Below, piece by piece: positions 50,389 through 60,849 of a stretch of 64,000 nucleotides of DNA (positions are counted from its first letter, which is position 1; every line of letters starts with the position of its first letter). The notes under the pieces were generated by a model, which saw nothing but the letters and a program-made list of their open reading frames with translations, searched no databases and had not been told where the DNA came from. Origin of the DNA: Candidatus Megaera endosymbiont of Mesostigma viride (lineage in GTDB: Bacteria > Pseudomonadota > Alphaproteobacteria > Rickettsiales > Rickettsiaceae); contig CP084576.1 of assembly GCA_020410825.1 (NCBI GenBank), forward strand, positions 1,178,001 to 1,242,000, in the 5' to 3' direction. The position numbers were made by a program, and so were the translations under genes.

Positions 50389-51162
50389 ATGGTTAAAATA
50401 TTTGGCCTACTATTATCTGTTTTATCTGATATGTCAGGCAAAGTCTTGTTATCCAGAAAAAGTCATATCATGTCTAGGAGTTTGGTAAAGAGCTATGTTT
50501 TTTTATATCCTTCTTCCGTGCAAAGAGGCGTACTTGCTATAACCATGCTAATTTTAATTTCTTCTTCAGCTTACTCTGATTATATAGCCGGTTCATTTTC
50601 TGTTACTGAAAAAACTCAGGAATTTACTAAATCTGTCGGATCTGGAAAATGTAGCGGAAAAATAACTTATCCTGTACTTTATAATGAAAATCAGGAAATA
50701 ATAGATGAAATTAATCATGAAATAACCGATTTTGTCCATTCATATGCAATCTGTAATCAAGGCGAGAGAAGCAATTTTTCTGTAAGTCTTGATTTACCAC
50801 CATCTGGGTCAGAAGACTACTTTAGCGTTAGATGGGTTACACAAAAAGATGGAAAAATCTATCGTATAGATAGCTTAAACTTTGATATAAACAACTCTGA
50901 CCTAATACAAATTGATGACATTTTCAATTCAATGAGTAGTGGCATTTTCAAGGAAATAATAAAACTTTCTGATGGTCACTTAAAATCTGATGATAATTGG
51001 GAAATTTTTCTGGATAAAATTGGTAAAAGAGATATACAGTATTATATCAAAAATGGAGAATGGTATTTAATTTTTAACAGCTCTCCATCTTTAGAGAAAA
51101 TTGTTGAGGTTAAGATTCCACAATATTTTTTAGAAGGTGATGATGTTACAACAGCAAGATAA
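50389..51162 (+). CDS. Exported protein of unknown function between nuoE and nuoF
   Basis: 257 residues from the first ATG; later Met codons (for example before [10 protein letters not shown]) are possible. A hydrophobic segment [20 protein letters not shown] at about residues 46-65 looks like a signal peptide with cleavage after AYS. The mature part has [20 protein letters not shown] and then [17 protein letters not shown], a layout resembling DUF4163/DUF3298 domains. A gene in this place is also known from Rickettsia. Its last 20 bases overlap nuoF. Whether it takes part in complex I is unknown. Confidence 0.75.
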   Translation: MVKIFGLLLSVLSDMSGKVLLSRKSHIMSRSLVKSYVFLYPSSVQRGVLAITMLILISSSAYSDYIAGSFSVTEKTQEFTKSVGSGKCSGKITYPVLYNENQEIIDEINHEITDFVHSYAICNQGERSNFSVSLDLPPSGSEDYFSVRWVTQKDGKIYRIDSLNFDINNSDLIQIDDIFNSMSSGIFKEIIKLSDGHLKSDDNWEIFLDKIGKRDIQYYIKNGEWYLIFNSSPSLEKIVEVKIPQYFLEGDDVTTAR

Positions 51163-52414
51163 AATCTTTACTAACCTATACGGGCAATATTCTCCTGAAC
51201 TGGCATCAGCAAAAATGCACGGTGATTGGGATAATACAAAGTCATTAATTGCTAAGGGACGTGATTGGATCATTGAGGAAATTAAATCTTCTGGTTTACG
51301 GGGTAGAGGAGGAGCTGGGTTTTCTACCGGTATGAAATGGTCATTTATGCCCAAGGATCATCCCAAACCCTCTTACCTAGTAGTTAATGCTGATGAATCT
51401 GAGCCGGGAACTTGCAAAGATCGGGATATTCTTAGGTATGAGCCCCATAAACTTATAGAAGGGTGCGTGCTTGCTTCTGTCGCAATAGGTGCTCATAGTT
51501 GTTATATATATATAAGAGGTGAGTTTTATAATGAAGCATTGGCGGTCCAACGAGCAATCGATGAAGCTTACCAAGAAAAATTAATTGGTAAAAATGCTTG
51601 TGGTTCTGGTTATGACCTAGATATCTATCTTCATAGAGGGGCGGGAGCTTATATTTGCGGAGAAGAAACAGCTCTGCTTGAAAGCCTAGAGGGAAAAAAG
51701 GGACAGCCTAGGCTTAAGCCTCCTTTTCCTGCTGGTGCTGGCTTATATGGATGTCCTACTACAATTAATAATGTAGAGTCTATTGCGGTAGTACCAACGA
51801 TTTTAAGGCGTGGGGCATCATGGTTTGCCGCTATCGGTAAACCTAATAATACTGGAACAAAATTATTTTGCATCTCAGGGCATGTGAATGCACCTAAGAA
51901 TATAGAAGAAGCTATGGGAATTCCTTTAAAAGAGTTAATTGAAAAACATGCTGGAGGTATTCGTGGCGGCTGGGATAATTTAAAAGCTGTAATTCCTGGT
52001 GGGTCATCCGTACCGATGATTACAAAAGAAATGTGTGAAACTGTTACTATGGATTTTGATGCTCTTCGTGCTGCTGGTTCAGGACTTGGTACAGGCGGAG
52101 TTATAGTAATGGATAAATCAACTGACATAATTTATGCTATTGCCCGTTTAAGTAAATTTTATATGCATGAATCATGTGGTCAATGCACACCGTGCCGAGA
52201 AGGTACTGGTTGGATGTGGCGAATCATGATGCGCCTCTGTAAGGGGGAAGCTAAAATTGAAGAAATTGATGAATTGCTGGATATAAGCAAACAAATTGAG
52301 GGGCATACAATTTGCGCTCTCGGCGATGCAGCTGCGTGGCCTATTCAAGGATTAGTTAGGCATTTTCGCCATGAGATTGAAGATAGAATCAAAAATTTTA
52401 AGAAAGTTTCTTAA
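51143..52414 (+). CDS. nuoF: NADH-quinone oxidoreductase subunit F
   Basis: 423 residues from the ATG at 51143, favoured because AGAAGG ends 5 bases upstream; GTG at 51137 and ATG at 51140 are in the same frame. The NADH site is [16 protein letters not shown], the FMN site [15 protein letters not shown], and the [4Fe-4S] ligands [16 protein letters not shown]. This subunit accepts electrons from NADH. It overlaps the preceding unknown gene by 20 bases; nuoG is not in this window. Confidence 0.97.
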   Translation: MLQQQDKIFTNLYGQYSPELASAKMHGDWDNTKSLIAKGRDWIIEEIKSSGLRGRGGAGFSTGMKWSFMPKDHPKPSYLVVNADESEPGTCKDRDILRYEPHKLIEGCVLASVAIGAHSCYIYIRGEFYNEALAVQRAIDEAYQEKLIGKNACGSGYDLDIYLHRGAGAYICGEETALLESLEGKKGQPRLKPPFPAGAGLYGCPTTINNVESIAVVPTILRRGASWFAAIGKPNNTGTKLFCISGHVNAPKNIEEAMGIPLKELIEKHAGGIRGGWDNLKAVIPGGSSVPMITKEMCETVTMDFDALRAAGSGLGTGGVIVMDKSTDIIYAIARLSKFYMHESCGQCTPCREGTGWMWRIMMRLCKGEAKIEEIDELLDISKQIEGHTICALGDAAAWPIQGLVRHFRHEIEDRIKNFKKVS

Positions 52415-52530
52415 ATAGATTAAGTGCTCAAAATTACACTTTTTAAAGATTTAAGAGTTAAAGATCTTGTGCGGCGGTTTTTATTCTCTAAATCCCTGGC
52501 AGAAATAATTGCTAATACAGTGTTTTTAAG

Positions 52531-53274
52531 CTAAAGAGGCCTATAGTTCTCTTTCTTATGGATTGTCCTTAAAGCTCTCTTGCAAATAGTATGAGTATGT
52601 TTGGTAGGAGATTCTTTCTGCCATTTAAAACAAAGTTCTTTTACCCAATCACTTTGAGTTTTACTTGCATCATTTAGCCAATTACCGACAGATAATTGTA
52701 CATATTTTGCTTCATCAGATTTCAGCGGTTCTATAATTTTTAGCCCAAGCCATGGTGATTCCCGAAATTCTAAAATATGTCTGCACCAAACACCTCTGGG
52801 TCTGCTAAGCTCACAAACAAAACGTCTTAGATTTGCAGATTGATTGGTAAAACGAACAAGATAGGGAATATTTTTGATTAAATCCTGCGCAAACTCTTTC
52901 CTTATAGCAAGCCATGCCCATTCTCTTACGCCTGAGTTTTGATCATCTGCCAGTCTTGTCATTAATTTTAACTTATCTTCGAAAGAAAAAGGCTGTTTAG
53001 CTAGAAGATAACAAGCAAGAGACCTAATTAAATCTGACTTATGAGATGAAAATTGCTCAAATTTTTTAAATCCAAATTGTTCATTTAAATTTGTGGCAAT
53101 ATATTCTAGTTTTTGCACTATACCGATTCCGCTAGCCGGTTTAATATAATTAAAATCAGGAAAATTATTTTTTAATATGAGCTCTGGATCTAAAACCAGG
53201 AACTCCATTAAATTCCTCGATTCTACGTGGCCAGTATTTAGAAGTTCTACCCTTTCTGCAGGAAGTTTTTTCAT
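52531..53274 (-). CDS. DNA alkylation repair protein (HEAT-like, AlkD/AlkC type)
   Basis: 247 residues, all-helical. SGVREWAWLAIRKEFA, FVCELSRPRGVWCRHILEFR, YVQLSVGNWLNDASKTQSDWV and CKRALRTIHKKENYRP match the HEAT-repeat DNA glycosylase family that excises alkylated bases. Its ATG overlaps the ogt stop by 4 bases, pointing to coupled translation with another alkylation repair enzyme. AlkC versus AlkD subtype is not settled. Confidence 0.85.
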   Translation of the reverse strand: MKKLPAERVELLNTGHVESRNLMEFLVLDPELILKNNFPDFNYIKPASGIGIVQKLEYIATNLNEQFGFKKFEQFSSHKSDLIRSLACYLLAKQPFSFEDKLKLMTRLADDQNSGVREWAWLAIRKEFAQDLIKNIPYLVRFTNQSANLRRFVCELSRPRGVWCRHILEFRESPWLGLKIIEPLKSDEAKYVQLSVGNWLNDASKTQSDWVKELCFKWQKESPTKHTHTICKRALRTIHKKENYRPL

Positions 53275-53864
53275 TGTGCTGCTTTACTTTCCCAGGCAAG
53301 CAATTTTTTCTTTATTTCCTGCCCCCAGCGATATTTATTAATTTCTCCTGATTTCCTAATTACCCTATGGCAAGGAATTAAATAGGAAATATTATTCCTT
53401 GCCACTGCTGAGGCAACAGCCCTGGTAGAATTCTTATTACCGATGCGCTTTGCGAGTTCCTCATAGCAAATGGCCGTGCCAAAATCTATTTCAGTTAGGG
53501 CGTGCCAGATTTTTTCTTGGAATTCTGTCCCCTTTATTAGTAAATGAATTTGAGTTTTATCTTTCTTATCAAAAATTTTGGAAATTAGCTTTACTGCTTC
53601 TTTATTACTCTCTTTAAAGCAAGTATCAGGTAGAAGTTTCTTTAAAGCAGAATTAGCAGTAATTAAATTGGTGGTATCTTCCGTAAATGCTAAAAAGCAG
53701 ATTAATACCCTAGAATTATCGGAAATAGCCCAAGCAATAAAACATTTACCTACAGGGCTGTTGCAATTAGTGCCCACAAAAACTTCAGAAAAATTTTTAC
53801 TCTTCCCTGAGATAAGCACTAAATTTGGTTCTCGCTCCTTCAATGATAAGTTTGCTAACATCAC
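53271..53864 (-). CDS. ogt: Methylated-DNA-protein-cysteine methyltransferase
   Basis: 197 residues. The C-terminal domain has FQEKIWHALTEIDFGTAICY, AVASAVARNNISYLIPCHRV with the acceptor Cys in PCHRV, then KSGEINKYRWG. It removes methyl from O6-methylguanine in a suicide reaction. The first ATG (53864) lies 68 bases inside pheT; an in-frame GTG at 53819 would reduce the overlap to 23 bases and may be the real start. It is followed by the AlkD/AlkC-type gene. Confidence 0.9.
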   Translation of the reverse strand: MMLANLSLKEREPNLVLISGKSKNFSEVFVGTNCNSPVGKCFIAWAISDNSRVLICFLAFTEDTTNLITANSALKKLLPDTCFKESNKEAVKLISKIFDKKDKTQIHLLIKGTEFQEKIWHALTEIDFGTAICYEELAKRIGNKNSTRAVASAVARNNISYLIPCHRVIRKSGEINKYRWGQEIKKKLLAWESKAAQ

Positions 53865-56181
53865 TAATATCTTTTTCAGTTAGTGTTTTATTATCGTCCT
53901 GCATTGTTACCGAAATTGCAATGGATTTTTTACCTTTCTCTATTTTTTCCCCGCTATAAATATCGAACAAATTAACGTTCCTAATCAAATTTTTATCCGT
54001 ATTTTTAATAAAGTTCAGGATTTCACCGATCTTTTGCGATTCATCAATAATAAAAGCATAATCCCGAGTTACTGGTTGATAATCGGAAATCTTTAATTCA
54101 TGTCTTTTACCAAATTTTTCTTTAGTAATCGGTAATTGCGACAATTCAAGTTCAAAGGCCATTACATCGTATTCAATATCAAATATTTTTAATATAGATG
54201 GGTGAAGCTGCCCAAAATAAGCTAGGATATTTTTACCAAGAGCGACAGTACCTGAACGTGTTGGGTGGTAATAATCTGGTGCTTCGCTTTTAATCTGGCA
54301 CTTATCTAGGTCAAGCCCAAAGTAAGCAAAAATAGCTTCCAGATCTGACTTTAGATCAAAAATATTGACGTTTTGAAGGGGGGTATGGCAGTTTTTTGGT
54401 AAATTAGAGCCGATCCTGATAGCAGCTACAGATTGAATAGGGTTAATATTCTCTGCCTCACGAAAAATTGGCCCTAATTCAAATAAACTTAAATCTTTAT
54501 AGGATCGATTAATATTATTGCAGGCAATTTTTAGCAAATTAGGCAATATTGACGGTCTCATGTAATCAAGCTCTGCACTAATAGGGTTTTGTATTATTAA
54601 TTCTTCTTTTATTCCAGAGAATAATTTAGCCTTTTTACTGTCCATGAAAGACCAACTTACTACTTCAGTATAACCACTACTTGCAAGCAACCTTTTTATA
54701 TCCATTAACCTTTTTTGCTGCCGGTTAATGATTTTTTGAACATTACTACCGGGAAGGGGGGTAACAGGGATTTTATCATAACCGTATATCCTAACAATTT
54801 CTTCTACTATATCTTCTTTAATCGAGACGTCATAACGCCAAGATGGAATAGTAATTTGGATTGTTTCTTTTTCATTTTTACAGCTAAATCCAAGCCTTTC
54901 CAAAATAGATATAATTTCTTCTGTGCTTAAATTGAAACCAGTTCTGGAAACAAAAAAATCAATAGGAAAATCAATGGTTCTAACTGGTACTTTATCACTA
55001 CCTGCCATTTTAAGAGCAGAAACTTCGCCTCCGCAAATTGCTAATATTAAATGTGCAGCGTAATTTAAAGCTTTTAAAGTAAACTCTTTGTCTACATGTC
55101 TCTCGAAACGATAGCGCGAATCTGTATCAATCATCAATTTTCTACCGGTGCGAGCAATATATTTGCTATTAAAACAAGCAGCTTCAAGCAAAATTCTAGT
55201 AGTATTTTGATTACAAGCACTATTCTTACTGCCAATTATTCCAGCAAGGCAGTGTATTTCATGATCATCTTTTATTACTATATCGTCATTACTTAGTTCG
55301 TATTCTTTGTCGTTCAAAGCAACAATTTTTTCGTGGGATTTCAAACTCTCGACGGTCAAATTTCCTTTTATTTTATCCGCATCATAAGCATGCATCGGTT
55401 GGCCGAAAGAATATGCTATATAATTTGTAACATCAACTATAGCGGAAATAGACCCCACCCCAATATTTTCAAGATGCTCTCTTAACCACCTCGGGCTTTC
55501 TATATTTTGAAGATTTTTAAGTTCATAAATTGCAAATAGGGGGCATGCTTCCTGATTTAAAATATGAACTCCAACATTTGAGGAAAAACTTTCTTTGATT
55601 TCTGGAATTTCCAGCTTCTTTAAAATGCCTACCCCAGCAGCAGCTAAGTCTCGTGCGATACCGTAAACTCCAAGGCTATCAGCTCTATTTGGCGTTACAT
55701 TAATATGGATTACTGGATCATCAAGGCCAAAATACTTTGCAATTTTGTCTCCTATCTGTGCCTCTTCGGGTAGCTCTATTATCCCAGATGAATCACCTTT
55801 TATGTTTAGTTCTTCTCTTGAACATAACATGCCAGAACTATCTACACCACGGATCTTTGATTGCTTTATCTTAAAATTACTGTTTGGAATAGTTGTGCCG
55901 ATTTTTGCAAGGACTACTTTAATTCCGCTTCTAGCATTAGAAGCCCCGCATACTATGCTAAGAATATCTGAGGCAGTTTTAACTTTACACACCTTTAACT
56001 TATCTGCATCTGGATGGGGAGTAGTTTCTAAAATTTGTGCTACTTCAAACTTTTCAAGTTCTGACTTCCTATCAATAATTTCTTCTACTTCTAAACCAAG
56101 CATGGTTAAGCTCTTGGTTAGCTCTTCGATAGTTGCCTTAGTGTCAAGAAAGGTTTTAAGCCACGATAAGGTAAATTTCAT
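53797..56181 (-). CDS. pheT: Phenylalanyl-tRNA synthetase beta subunit
   Basis: 794 residues. The N-terminal tRNA-binding domain has [20 protein letters not shown], then the B3/B4 region, the B5 domain [20 protein letters not shown] with [20 protein letters not shown], a class II core-like part, and the C-terminal ferredoxin-like anticodon domain [19 protein letters not shown]. It forms the alpha2-beta2 enzyme with PheS, whose stop overlaps its ATG (ATGA). Confidence 0.97.
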   Translation of the reverse strand: MKFTLSWLKTFLDTKATIEELTKSLTMLGLEVEEIIDRKSELEKFEVAQILETTPHPDADKLKVCKVKTASDILSIVCGASNARSGIKVVLAKIGTTIPNSNFKIKQSKIRGVDSSGMLCSREELNIKGDSSGIIELPEEAQIGDKIAKYFGLDDPVIHINVTPNRADSLGVYGIARDLAAAGVGILKKLEIPEIKESFSSNVGVHILNQEACPLFAIYELKNLQNIESPRWLREHLENIGVGSISAIVDVTNYIAYSFGQPMHAYDADKIKGNLTVESLKSHEKIVALNDKEYELSNDDIVIKDDHEIHCLAGIIGSKNSACNQNTTRILLEAACFNSKYIARTGRKLMIDTDSRYRFERHVDKEFTLKALNYAAHLILAICGGEVSALKMAGSDKVPVRTIDFPIDFFVSRTGFNLSTEEIISILERLGFSCKNEKETIQITIPSWRYDVSIKEDIVEEIVRIYGYDKIPVTPLPGSNVQKIINRQQKRLMDIKRLLASSGYTEVVSWSFMDSKKAKLFSGIKEELIIQNPISAELDYMRPSILPNLLKIACNNINRSYKDLSLFELGPIFREAENINPIQSVAAIRIGSNLPKNCHTPLQNVNIFDLKSDLEAIFAYFGLDLDKCQIKSEAPDYYHPTRSGTVALGKNILAYFGQLHPSILKIFDIEYDVMAFELELSQLPITKEKFGKRHELKISDYQPVTRDYAFIIDESQKIGEILNFIKNTDKNLIRNVNLFDIYSGEKIEKGKKSIAISVTMQDDNKTLTEKDISDVSKLIIEGARTKFSAYLREE

Positions 56182-57218
56182 CTGGTTAAACCTCCTGCAA
56201 GTGTTGGAATATCAAGTGCTGCAAAATTATAATGGTTTAACCACCTAATATCTCCTTCAAAAAACTGCCTTAAATCTTTTATACCGTATTTTAGCATTGC
56301 AAAACGGTCGAGTCCTAGACCAAAAGCAAAACCTTGATATTCTTTTGGGTTAATGCCAACATTTTCTAAAACTTTTGGATGTACCATTCCGCAACCGAGT
56401 ACTTCAAGCCATTTATTATTCTTATCCATTCTGATATCAACCTCAGCGGAGGGTTCGGTAAAAGGAAAAAAACTTGGCCTAAATTGAACTTCAATATCAG
56501 CATTTTCAAAAAAACTTCTAATAAAATCGATAATTACATATTTTAAGTGACCCATGTGAATGTTTTTATCTATCACTAATCCTTCGATTTGATGAAACAT
56601 TGGTGTGTGGGTCATATCCCAATCTGCCCGATAAACTCTGCCAGGAGCTATAAAACGAAAGGGAGGTTTGCCACTGTGCATCGTTCTTATCTGAATAGGA
56701 GAGGTTTGGGTTCTAAGAAGTTTTGTTTTATCAGATGTTTTTTTTAAATAAAAAGTATCGTGCATTTGCCTGGCGGGGTGATCTTCATCGATGTTTAGAG
56801 CAGTAAAATTATACCAATCATCTTCTATGTCTGGACCGTCTTTGACCTCGAATCCATATTGAGAAAATACTTGAATCAATTCTTCAAGGCACTGGGTAAT
56901 AGGGTGAATGCTTCCTTTTTTAATAGGTTTTGCTGGAATTGTAAGGTCTATTCTTTCTTTTTCGAACCTTATATTTAATTCTTTTTCCTCTAGAATTCTG
57001 CTTCTTTTATCTAGCAATTCTTGAATCTGCTCTTTGGCTTTATTAATTTTTTGTCCCAGCGCTTTTCTATCATCCGCAGCTAATTGTCCTAATTTTTTCA
57101 TTTCTTCGGTTATAAAACCGGATTTACCAAGATATAGAACTTTGATTTGCTGTAAATTATCTGAGTTTTCAGCGCATTCTATGGCTTTTTTTGCAGAAAT
57201 TACTATTTCTTCCAGCAT
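56178..57218 (-). CDS. pheS: Phenylalanyl-tRNA synthetase alpha subunit
   Basis: 346 residues from the ATG at 57218; an upstream in-frame TTG at 57251 would add 11 residues of doubtful value. Class II motifs are visible: [51 protein letters not shown] and [18 protein letters not shown]. It holds the catalytic site. It is first in the overlapping cluster pheS-pheT-ogt-alkD. Confidence 0.97.
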   Translation of the reverse strand: MLEEIVISAKKAIECAENSDNLQQIKVLYLGKSGFITEEMKKLGQLAADDRKALGQKINKAKEQIQELLDKRSRILEEKELNIRFEKERIDLTIPAKPIKKGSIHPITQCLEELIQVFSQYGFEVKDGPDIEDDWYNFTALNIDEDHPARQMHDTFYLKKTSDKTKLLRTQTSPIQIRTMHSGKPPFRFIAPGRVYRADWDMTHTPMFHQIEGLVIDKNIHMGHLKYVIIDFIRSFFENADIEVQFRPSFFPFTEPSAEVDIRMDKNNKWLEVLGCGMVHPKVLENVGINPKEYQGFAFGLGLDRFAMLKYGIKDLRQFFEGDIRWLNHYNFAALDIPTLAGGLTR

Positions 57219-57251
57219 CTTAAAATACTCAAAATATTGAATTGCTAACAA

Positions 57252-57541
57252 GAATAAAGCATTTTAGCTAAAATTACAAGATACGGCTCTTTAGATATTT
57301 AATAGCAGTTATCTGAACTTAAAGGTACGAATAAAATCTTCTTGAACAGAGTTATAAGGTAATGTATATTACAGCGGTGTTGGTAGAAATACTGGCCTCG
57401 GATAGCTGCCCCTTAGTGGAATTATGCTATCTTAAACTTTTAAGAATTCACACGTATCATGAATGCTTTGTTAGTCCAAAATTATTTGGGGTCTATAGCT
57501 GATACGGAGGTTTAAACTAACAATATTGGAGATAAAATATA
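57252..57541. other. rpsB leader and pheS upstream region
   Basis: About 290 bases between divergent starts. A small stem GATAGC (57401-57406) / GCTATC (57426-57431) lies in what would be the rpsB 5' leader, which could carry S2-dependent feedback control as in other bacteria. A ribosome binding site TTGGAGAT lies 8 bases before the rpsB ATG. No ORF is seen. Confidence 0.4.
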
Positions 57542-58510
57542 ATGTCTAACTTACCTAAAGTAAGCGTTAGCGATTTGCTCGATGCTGGTATACATTTTGG
57601 TCATAAAGCTTCCCGCTGGAATCCTAAAATGGAGCCGTATATTTACGGAATAAAAGATAACGTGCATATAATTGATTTACAACAAACTGTACCTTTACTA
57701 CAAATCGCTTTAAAGAAAATTTATGAAACAGTAAAAAATAATGGTAAGGTACTATTTGTAAGTAGTAAAGTGCAAGCTACGGAACTAATAGCTGAGTATG
57801 CCCAGAAATGTGATCAATATTATATTAATCACAGATGGCTTGGTGGAATTTTAACTAATTGGAGTACCATTTCAAGGTCAATAAAAAAACTAGATAGCAT
57901 TGAAAAAACTCTTGGTAATACGGAAGAGCTGGTCAACTATACAAAAAAGGAGCTTTTAGACTTAACACGTAAAAAAGAAAAGTTGGTTAGGTCATTTTTT
58001 GGTATCAGAAATATTGGCGGCCGTCCTGATCTGGTTGTAATTATTGATACAAATAAAGAGCATTTAGCTATAAAAGAAGCTGTAAAATTAAATATTCCGA
58101 TAGTTGCAGTAGTAGATAGCAATTCCGACCCTGATAATATCGATTTCCCAATACCCGGTAATGATGATGCCATAAGGTCAATCAGGCTATATTGCAGTTT
58201 ATTTGCTGATGCTGCGTTAGCTGGAATACAGGATTCTCTCAAGAATTCTGGAGTAGATGTGGGAGCTTCTCTTGCAGCAAAATCAGAGAAAGGTTTGGAA
58301 GGAGTTAAAAAAATTGAAAAAACTGCCAAGGTTTCTAAAGCAAAAGCTGCATCTAAAGATATTGTTGTAGAGGTAAAGGCTACAGAAGAAAGCAACTCAA
58401 ATGAGGTGGAAAAACCTACCCCCTCTGCAAAAAAAGCAGTAATAACTAAAACAGCAGTCGCAAAAACCACAAAAAGCAAAGCTACAGCGAGTGATTCGGT
58501 AGCACAATAA
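57542..58510 (+). CDS. rpsB: 30S ribosomal protein S2 with Lys/Ala-rich tail
   Basis: 322 residues versus about 240 in E. coli. The core has [32 protein letters not shown] and [20 protein letters not shown], then [19 protein letters not shown]. After about residue 245 comes a low-complexity tail rich in Lys, Ala, Glu and Ser with repeated KA/KT patterns. The tail is an alphaproteobacterial tendency that is pronounced here. It is followed by tsf 27 bases later. Confidence 0.96.
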   Translation: MSNLPKVSVSDLLDAGIHFGHKASRWNPKMEPYIYGIKDNVHIIDLQQTVPLLQIALKKIYETVKNNGKVLFVSSKVQATELIAEYAQKCDQYYINHRWLGGILTNWSTISRSIKKLDSIEKTLGNTEELVNYTKKELLDLTRKKEKLVRSFFGIRNIGGRPDLVVIIDTNKEHLAIKEAVKLNIPIVAVVDSNSDPDNIDFPIPGNDDAIRSIRLYCSLFADAALAGIQDSLKNSGVDVGASLAAKSEKGLEGVKKIEKTAKVSKAKAASKDIVVEVKATEESNSNEVEKPTPSAKKAVITKTAVAKTTKSKATASDSVAQ

Positions 58511-58537
58511 TTTTAAATATTTTTCGAGAGGAATATA

Positions 58538-59455
58538 ATGAGTGTATCAGCATCATTAGTAAAAGATTTGAGGGAAAAAACAGGTGCAGGAATGATGGAC
58601 TGCAAAAAAGCCCTAGTCGAAACGTCAGGTGATTTCGAAGCAGCTGTCGATTGGCTTAGAACTAAGGGCTTAGCTGCTGCCGCAAAAAAAGCAGGCAGAG
58701 TAGCATCGGAAGGTTTAACCGCCCTAGAAGTAAATGGCAACATGGCCGCAGTCATAGAGGTTAATTCTGAAACAGACTTTGTTTCAAGAAATGAAACTTT
58801 TCAGAATTTAGTTAGAAAAATTGCTCAAAAAGCGATTAATTGTTCCACCATTGAACAATTAAAATCGACAATTATTGAAAACGGTAAAACTGTAGAAGAC
58901 TTAATAATAGAGAATATCGCAACTATTGGTGAAAACCTTAGTTTGCGCCGCATGCAAACACTTAAAATAAAAGATGGTGTTATTGCTTCTTACGTACATA
59001 ATGCTACAGCAGACGGTATGGGCAAAATTTCAGTGTTGGTAGCCTTAGAATCAACAGGCGATAAAGATAAGTTGATGGCTCTTGGCAAGCAAATAGCAAT
59101 GCACGTAGCAGCGGCAAAGCCGGTATGTTTAAATAAAGAGTCTGTTGATCCAGCTTTAATTCAAAGAGAAAAGGATATATTTACCGAGCAATCCAGAGCC
59201 TCAGGAAAGCCGGATAACATAATTGAAAAAATGATCGAGGGGAGAATCCGTAAATTTTTAGAAGAAATAGTTTTGCTTGATCAGATTTTTGTTATTGATG
59301 GTAAATCAAAAATTACTGAAGTAGTTGCAAACGCTTCGAAAGAACTTGGCGCACCTGTCGTGCTTGCAAGTTATGCAAGATTTGAACTGGGTGAAGGTAT
59401 TGAAAAAGAAGTGATAAACTTTGCCGATGAAGTAGCAGCGGTAGCAAAAAGCTAA
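58538..59455 (+). CDS. tsf: Elongation factor Ts
   Basis: 305 residues. The N-terminal [40 protein letters not shown] and the C-terminal coiled-coil region [20 protein letters not shown] are EF-Ts signatures. It recycles EF-Tu-GDP. GAGAGGAAT 5-12 bases before the ATG is the likely ribosome binding site. It is in the common rpsB-tsf operon. Confidence 0.97.
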   Translation: MSVSASLVKDLREKTGAGMMDCKKALVETSGDFEAAVDWLRTKGLAAAAKKAGRVASEGLTALEVNGNMAAVIEVNSETDFVSRNETFQNLVRKIAQKAINCSTIEQLKSTIIENGKTVEDLIIENIATIGENLSLRRMQTLKIKDGVIASYVHNATADGMGKISVLVALESTGDKDKLMALGKQIAMHVAAAKPVCLNKESVDPALIQREKDIFTEQSRASGKPDNIIEKMIEGRIRKFLEEIVLLDQIFVIDGKSKITEVVANASKELGAPVVLASYARFELGEGIEKEVINFADEVAAVAKS

Positions 59456-59478
59456 GCAATAACGCAATTTCAATATAA

Positions 59479-59510
59479 GCTGAACTAGACTTATATAAAT
59501 CTAGTTCAGC
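59479..59510 (+). terminator. Strong hairpin at the end of rpsB-tsf
   Basis: GCTGAACTAGA (59479-59489) and TCTAGTTCAGC (59500-59510) form a perfect 11-bp stem with a 10-base loop, 23 bases after the tsf stop. No run of T follows, so it may block exonucleases or act with Rho rather than as a simple terminator. Confidence 0.6.
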
Positions 59511-59540
59511 ATCTCGTCTTATAAGGCCATATAGCTTATA

Positions 59541-60317
59541 ATGGATAATAAACAAAATAATATCTATCCTGTGGGCAATAAATTTAGATATAAAATTACT
59601 CTTGAATATTTAGGTGCCGGTTTTTGTGGCTGGCAAAGGCAAGCAGAGGCTTTATCCCTCCAACAGTTAATTGAAGAGGCAATTTTTAAATTTAGTAAGG
59701 AAAGTGTTTTAGTTACCGCTGCAGGCAGGACCGATGCCGGTGTAAATGCGTATGGACAGGTGGGTAGTTTTGATTTAGCTACTTTTTATGAGCCGCGAAG
59801 AGTAATGCATTCTATTAATCATTTTTGTAGGCCTTATAAAGTAGGGGTTACAGATTGTATATTAGTGGACCTAGATTTTAATGCTCGTTTCTCTGCTAAA
59901 CAAAGGTATTATGTCTATAAAATTATTAACCGGCCGTCGGTTAATATTATTAATGCCGGTTTGCAATATTGGGTAAGAGAACCGCTCGACGTAGAGTTGA
60001 TGAGAGAGGCTGCATCATATTTAATAGGTAAACATGATTTTAGTTCTTTTCGAGCAGCTCAGTGTCAGTCTAGTTCCCCTGTAAAAACCATTTCAAATAT
60101 CGAAATTACTCGAGAAGGGGATAATATAGAAATTTATGTTTCTGCTATTTCATTTCTTCATCACATGGTACGAAATATAGTCGGTAATCTGTTACAGGTA
60201 GGAAAGGGTATTTGGCCACCGGAAAAAATGAAAGAAATACTTGAGCAGAGAAATAGGTCAAGGGGAGCTCCTACTGCTCCTGCCGAAGGATTGTATTTTT
60301 TAAAAGTCGATTATTAA
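59541..60317 (+). CDS. truA: tRNA pseudouridine synthase A
   Basis: 258 residues. The start YKITLEYLGAGFCGWQRQAE, the catalytic Asp in AAGRTDAGVNAYGQVGSFD and the later KHDFSSFRAAQCQSSSPVKT and HMVRNIVGNLLQVG are all typical. It makes pseudouridine at positions 38-40 of many tRNAs. It follows the tsf hairpin and so may have its own promoter. Confidence 0.97.
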   Translation: MDNKQNNIYPVGNKFRYKITLEYLGAGFCGWQRQAEALSLQQLIEEAIFKFSKESVLVTAAGRTDAGVNAYGQVGSFDLATFYEPRRVMHSINHFCRPYKVGVTDCILVDLDFNARFSAKQRYYVYKIINRPSVNIINAGLQYWVREPLDVELMREAASYLIGKHDFSSFRAAQCQSSSPVKTISNIEITREGDNIEIYVSAISFLHHMVRNIVGNLLQVGKGIWPPEKMKEILEQRNRSRGAPTAPAEGLYFLKVDY

Positions 60318-60374
60318 AACCATTTACTTGATGGTGTTACGATTGTTATTAAACTGATAAAAACTGTTTTTATT

Positions 60375-60821
60375 ATGCAAACTATGCTTTTAGAGATCAA
60401 CTTTAAAATTATAGAATATGGCAGCCCTGAATATAAAAAGGCAGTTGCTTTAAGGGAACGCATTTTGCGTAAACCTATAGGGTTGAGTTTTTCTGAATCT
60501 GAATTATTCGCAGAAAAAGAGCATATTCAAATTATTGGCCTTAATGGTTTAGAATTAATTGCTACTGCTGTATTAGTACCGAAAGGTCAAAATTGTAAAA
60601 TGCAGCGTGTTGTAGTCAAAGAAGATTTGACCAATAATGGAATTGGTTCAAGAATGATGATATTTTGTGAAGATGTGGCAAAGAAAAATGGTTTTAAAAA
60701 ACTTTACTGCCATGCACGTGCTACAGCAATAGAGTTTTATTTAAAAAATGGCTATGAAGCTCAAGGAGATTATTTTGAGGAAGATTCTATACCCCATTTA
60801 AAGATGAATAAAATATTATAA
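60375..60821 (+). CDS. GNAT family N-acetyltransferase
   Basis: 148 residues; an ATG eight bases in (MLLEINFKII) is an alternative start. The CoA-binding loop is seen in MQRVVVKEDLTNNGIGSRMM (R-x-x-G-x-G/S pattern), then YCHARATAIEFYLKNGYEAQ, which resembles ElaA-type acetyltransferases. Substrate unknown. It lies 57 bases after truA and 28 before prmC on the same strand. Confidence 0.85.
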   Translation: MQTMLLEINFKIIEYGSPEYKKAVALRERILRKPIGLSFSESELFAEKEHIQIIGLNGLELIATAVLVPKGQNCKMQRVVVKEDLTNNGIGSRMMIFCEDVAKKNGFKKLYCHARATAIEFYLKNGYEAQGDYFEEDSIPHLKMNKIL

Positions 60822-60849
60822 ATACAAAAATGATGGTTATAAAGTAATT

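Noticed and set aside
51649..52128. Long open frame antisense to nuoF
   Set aside because: It is a by-product of nuoF codon use.
57937..58479. 180-residue open frame antisense to rpsB
   Set aside because: It mirrors the Lys/Ala-rich tail and gives a low-complexity hydrophobic product.
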